Source: Paraglomus occultum (taxonomy: Eukaryota > Glomeromycota > Glomeromycetes > Paraglomerales > Paraglomeraceae). From it: DNA of 35,576 nt. Both the position numbers and the translations under genes were made by a program. The notes beneath the pieces were generated by a model. It was not told the DNA's origin and made no database searches. It saw only the letters and a list, made by a program, of their open reading frames with translations. Position 1 is the stretch's first letter; the number at the start of each line of letters is the position of its first letter. Positions 32,653 through 35,576 of the stretch are shown in pieces. The stretch spans positions 1 through 35,576 of the forward strand of contig CAJVPJ010000200.1 in the NCBI GenBank assembly GCA_910592205.1. The letters are read 5' to 3'.

Positions 32653-33790
32653 TTATGACGTCCTTTTTCTTCGTTCATCTAGATCCATACTCGCTAATTT
32701 CTGACTCGCTCCCATCAATTGGATTACATTGATAATCTGCTTTCCCGCGCAAACCGGAAGCGAGATGACAGCAAACCATTTTAACAGAGATCTATCGATG
32801 CCTATTCGTGAAATGACATATTAGATCGACAGTTATGAATTTAAGGTAACGAACAAGAACTAACCTTTAAGTTCTGATCCAAATGACAAGAGATAGATTA
32901 TAACAAAAAAAAGTTCATTAAGAGCACAGATTGTAAAAAGAACTTTCTAATAATGGTGTCATATTTCAAACAAGTGAGTAACATCGTCGTTAATCCGAGG
33001 TTATTCGATAAAGATCGGAACAAAGACAACTTACATTATTCGAATAATATGCACGCATAATAGGATTTGATGACTTTGAAACTTGTTTATGACTTGATTT
33101 ACCGCTAGTCAGCGAGCTTGATAAATGGAATGGTACAAACATCCATGGATAAGTATATGTAACGTCAAGCTGAAATGAAATGAATGGTTGATCAGCTTCT
33201 CACCTGTACATATGCATGTAATGACTACTAAGATCTAAAGAAATAAGCAGTTGAAAGACTATTGACCATTTGGGGTAAGCCGTCGCCAAATAGCAAAGAA
33301 GACACGTAGTTGTTGATCTATTAGGATAAACAACTTTAATTACAGATTGTCAGTTGCAATCGCTTTAACACTAAATTGGTTCTACCTGTCTGTCACCATA
33401 TCCAAAACAGCTCCAAACTTGCTGCCTAGTAAGTTTGAAATAATAAACTCGCGTTGTAAGCAAGTGCATCGGCAGTAACAACCAATAATGTAATAATGTG
33501 ATTAATACACTGGTTAAAATATCGGGCTGCATTGCCGTCCACTGCATCCAATAGACATGATGTGCTGTACAATATCATACAACGCCACGGCATGGTAGGC
33601 ATAAAATACAAAGAGGAGATTGCAAGAGCGATACGAGCATACCCTGATATTAAGAATGGTACATGTCAGCTCTGCAACTTTGTTAGAGAAACGCTGATAG
33701 TAAGAAACGACGTGTGACATTAGCAAATTGTATACCTATAATGTTGGGTATGAATAGAAAGACATTCTCTTTGACCTCAGCAGACGGCAT
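32653..33790 (-). CDS. PIS1: CDP-diacylglycerol-inositol 3-phosphatidyltransferase
   Basis: ER membrane enzyme that joins CDP-diacylglycerol and myo-inositol to make phosphatidylinositol. Seven short exons (33736-33790, 33509-33643, 33386-33425, 33204-33317, 33035-33116, 32865-32946, 32653-32801) give 218 residues, the family length. It starts MPSAEVKENVFLFIPNIIGY. The CDP-alcohol phosphotransferase signature DG-x2-AR-x8-G-x3-D-x3-D is complete: LLDAVDGNAARYFNQ then SKFGAVLDMVTDR. Later blocks match too: FQLLISLDLSSHYMHMYSSL; TSGKSSHKQV; VLFTICALNELFFVIIYLLS; CAGKQIINVIQLMGASQKLA; and a charged end (LDERRKRTS). The hydrophobic segments fit several membrane spans. All exons are under 150 bp. 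A CRE-like TGACGTCA lies 270 bp upstream. Confidence 0.95.
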
Positions 33791-34601
33791 GCTACTCGAA
33801 GACTCGTTAGCGGGTAAAACAACTACCCCAAGATCTTCAGAAGTTGGTTACAGTAACGTGACCGCATGTACGACGACGTTGGTGTTGTTCACATGATTAA
33901 ATATTACACCTCATTTTCGTTTTAACCTGCCACAATAATTAATATGGAGCGCACTCACCATTTATGCCGTTAACACTCTGTTCATATTCAGTAGTGTTCA
34001 TATTGACTGCTCTAAGTTGAGGCAAACTATAATGCCCACTCCGCAATCACAAAAAAAAAATGACGTCACCGTTTGCGTTATATGAGCGCGCAATTGTCTG
34101 TTTGCGACACAATATTTCAAAGCTGATGACTGGTTGAAGACGTCGTACATACGGTCACGTTACTAAGGTAGTTGGGTAAAACGTAAACAAAACGACATGT
34201 TTGGATAAACTCTAGTGTAACGTTACAGCCAGGGAAATTAGTCAATAAAAATTGAGGGTATTGTTTAATTAATAACACGTAAAACGTATTAGTATTAGTA
34301 GAAATAACTGTTTAATAAGTCATAAACTTTCTTCACAAGCAGAGATTGAAAACGATAATCATGACTCCAAAAGAAAAAAAGAATGGAGTTGTGAAGAAAA
34401 TTTAGTTCTTCTTGAAGTAATCGGGAAATATTATAGAAGTCTCCATCATAGCAATTCTGCAAATGAAAAGGGTCTAATTTGGGCGATGTATTCAATTGTA
34501 ATTGTAAGCAACTCTTTGTTACTGCGGGAGGACCTTTATGTTATATCATCTCACATCCAGATGCAAATATCAGATGAAACTATAGCTAGTCCTACCTTTT
34601 C
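33791..34601. other. Intergenic upstream of PIS1
   Basis: 811 bp holding the PIS1 promoter and the 3' flank of the candidate gene at 34602. Notable items are TGACGTCA (34061-34068) next to an A-run, and several AATAAA-like strings. The frame 34295-34495 (minus) contains YDGDFYNISRLLQEELNFLH after an acceptor-like ttgcag and may be an unplaced exon. Confidence 0.4.
34061..34068. promoter_or_regulatory. CRE/ATF-like palindrome upstream of PIS1
   Basis: A perfect TGACGTCA, 270 bp before the PIS1 start codon. The same 8-mer lies in the CCT8 divergent promoter. It matches the site of bZIP factors of the CREB/ATF class; use in vivo is inference. Confidence 0.4.
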
Positions 34602-35052
34602 TCAGTCGTTCCTGTCATCGTCATCTCGTCGTCGTCTTCCAAAAACTCTCTTAAATACTTCAAATCCATATTGATATTCCCTCTTCGTTATGTTTAGAGA
34701 TGATTCGGGAGGGGTCCGTATCACAATAATTTCGCCGCAACAGTTCATTTTGCCGCAATTAATTACCTAAAAAGGATGGTTTTGAAATAATGTTGGTAAA
34801 CATTTTGATTGTCGGTGAAATGATTGCCTCTTATTTGGAAGACTGTTATGTTAGCCTTGTCTCCCTTATTAGGTGTGTAGTGTAGTATTTCAGTAGACTT
34901 ACCAAAATTAATAAATGGTTCCTGTTTAAGCCAGTAACCATTATCGGGAAACAATAAATTATGGATCTATAATAATAAGCTTTTATTTTTGGTCTATATA
35001 AGAAAACAAGAATAACTTGTTGCTGCAGTAATTTGGAAACAAGAAAAGGCAT
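34602..35052 (-). CDS. Candidate three-exon gene, unrecognised
   Basis: Exons 35017-35052, 34802-34966 and 34602-34766 keep phase 0 at both joins and would give 122 residues. Exon 1 reads MPFLVSKLLQQQ. Exon 2 reads LLFPDNGYWLKQEPFINFGK and TPNKGDKANITVFQIRGNHF. Exon 3 has a cysteine cluster (NCGKMNCCGEIIVIR), then LNITKREYQYGFEVFKRVFG and an RRRRDDDDRND end. Composition looks coding and beta-rich, with two potential N-glycosylation sites (NIT). I know no family. Doubts: the second intron would be only 35 nt, and exon 2 reads on without it for 12 more codons. The charge-alternating tail could be a nuclear or RNA-binding feature. Confidence 0.38.
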
Positions 35053-35410
35053 CTTCTATTAGTCGTCAGATTTTTCTTTTTGCTGCCATTGAGTTTTTGT
35101 TGTCAATTGTCAAAGCTTCAGAAAAGTTTTTGTAGACAATAGCTTTATTCAATGCAACCACAGTGACTGGCACCATATAAGATTCGTCATTGTATGCATT
35201 TCCGTCTTTCAATCTGAGATTGTACGCGTTTCGCTATTGTATGCATTTCCGTCTTTCAATATGAGATTGTACGCGTTTCGCTATTGTATGTGTTTCGCCA
35301 TGTATGCGTTTTCGGTTCCGCCATTCGAATACTGACACCATAAACATTTTTAAAGACATATTCCCCAGCTCATTTATTATTCAAAATCGTAAACTCATAA
35401 ACTCGTTCCT
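35053..35410. other. Intergenic with 47-bp minisatellite
   Basis: No coding frame supported. It contains the tandem repeat at 35189-35305 and is the 5' flank of the proline-rich frame at 35411. Confidence 0.5.
35189..35305. repeat. Tandem repeat, 47-bp period, about 2.4 copies
   Basis: Units begin attgtatgcatttccgtc at 35189 and 35236, and a diverged third begins attgtatgtgtttcgcc at 35283. Inside each unit attgta(c/t)gcgttt is repeated, so the unit is itself a dimer of related halves. Confidence 0.85.
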
Positions 35411-35576
35411 ATGCTAACACCACCACCACCACCACCACCACCAAAACCACCACCAAAACCACCACCGACAACACCACAAAAAGATGCAAGCGAAAAGAGG
35501 CCTTCAGCTCTCCCAAAGAACTCTTCGGTTCCCCAACCTACAAACGTAAGACCTTATTGGAACGAAAAAGTCGCGG
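35411..35576 (+). CDS. Proline-rich protein, 5' part, cut by window edge
   Basis: An open frame from ATG 35411 to the window end reads MLTPPPPPPPPPKPPPKPPP, then TTPQKDASEKRPSALPKNSS and VPQPTNVRPYWNEKV. The low-complexity start comes from a (CCA)n tract (about 35417-35462). A possible donor gtaaga (35548) would end exon 1 after PTN. Poly-proline segments of this kind bind SH3, WW or profilin domains in actin regulators, but the protein cannot be named from this fragment. An upstream exon is possible. Confidence 0.45.
   Translation, partial: MLTPPPPPPPPKPPPKPPPTTPQKDASEKRPSALPKNSSVPQPTNVRPYWNEKVA

Overview
The window is nuclear DNA from an intron-rich, AT-rich eukaryote, most likely an early-diverging filamentous fungus. 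A Mucoromycota member, possibly Glomeromycotina, is my inference. The support is many short GT-AG introns (about 45-130 bp), a fungal-type MIC19 with a CX10C motif, a Ufo1-like F-box/WD40/UIM protein, a queuine-salvage subunit (QTRT2) that common yeasts lack, and relics of Tc1/mariner, pogo and hAT-type elements. There are no prokaryotic operons, CRISPR arrays or phage genes. Most genes are split into 3-13 exons. I rebuilt the exon chains by hand from splice sites, reading phase and remembered family motifs, and the phases of the named genes close.

Layout. 1-3500: tandem repeats, a short two-exon gene for a membrane/coiled-coil microprotein, a 114-bp hAT-like MITE with a perfect 8-bp target duplication, and a broken Tc1/mariner transposase. 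3565-7703: CDC123 (minus) and ALG1 (plus) diverge from a 160-bp promoter. 7704-11539: gene desert with a 97-bp minisatellite, a run of 22 C and a telomere-like patch. 11540-13039: single-exon F-box-like/ankyrin gene. 13518-23668: TRM13, QTRT2, RCC1 and CCT8, all on minus, with a doubtful small gene before CCT8. 24103-27083: 13-exon F-box/WD40/UIM gene, divergent from CCT8. 27439-30612: APC11 (minus), PUS4 (plus) and MIC19 (plus). 31774-32585: pogo-family relic. 32653-33790: PIS1 (minus). 34602-35052: unrecognised three-exon candidate. 35411-end: start of a proline-rich protein cut by the window edge.

The genes are mostly housekeeping. tRNA modification: TRM13 (2'-O-methyl at position 4), QTRT2 (queuosine 34), PUS4 (pseudouridine 55). 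Ubiquitin: APC11, the F-box/WD40/UIM protein and the F-box/ankyrin protein. Folding and assembly: CCT8 and CDC123. ER lipid and glycan synthesis: PIS1 and ALG1. Mitochondrial cristae: MIC19. Ran cycle: RCC1. I found no clearly new multi-gene system. The best leads are an RBX1-like Asp in the APC11 RING, a GC-AG intron in MIC19, the Ufo1-like architecture, the well-bounded MITE, and two small unrecognised split genes.
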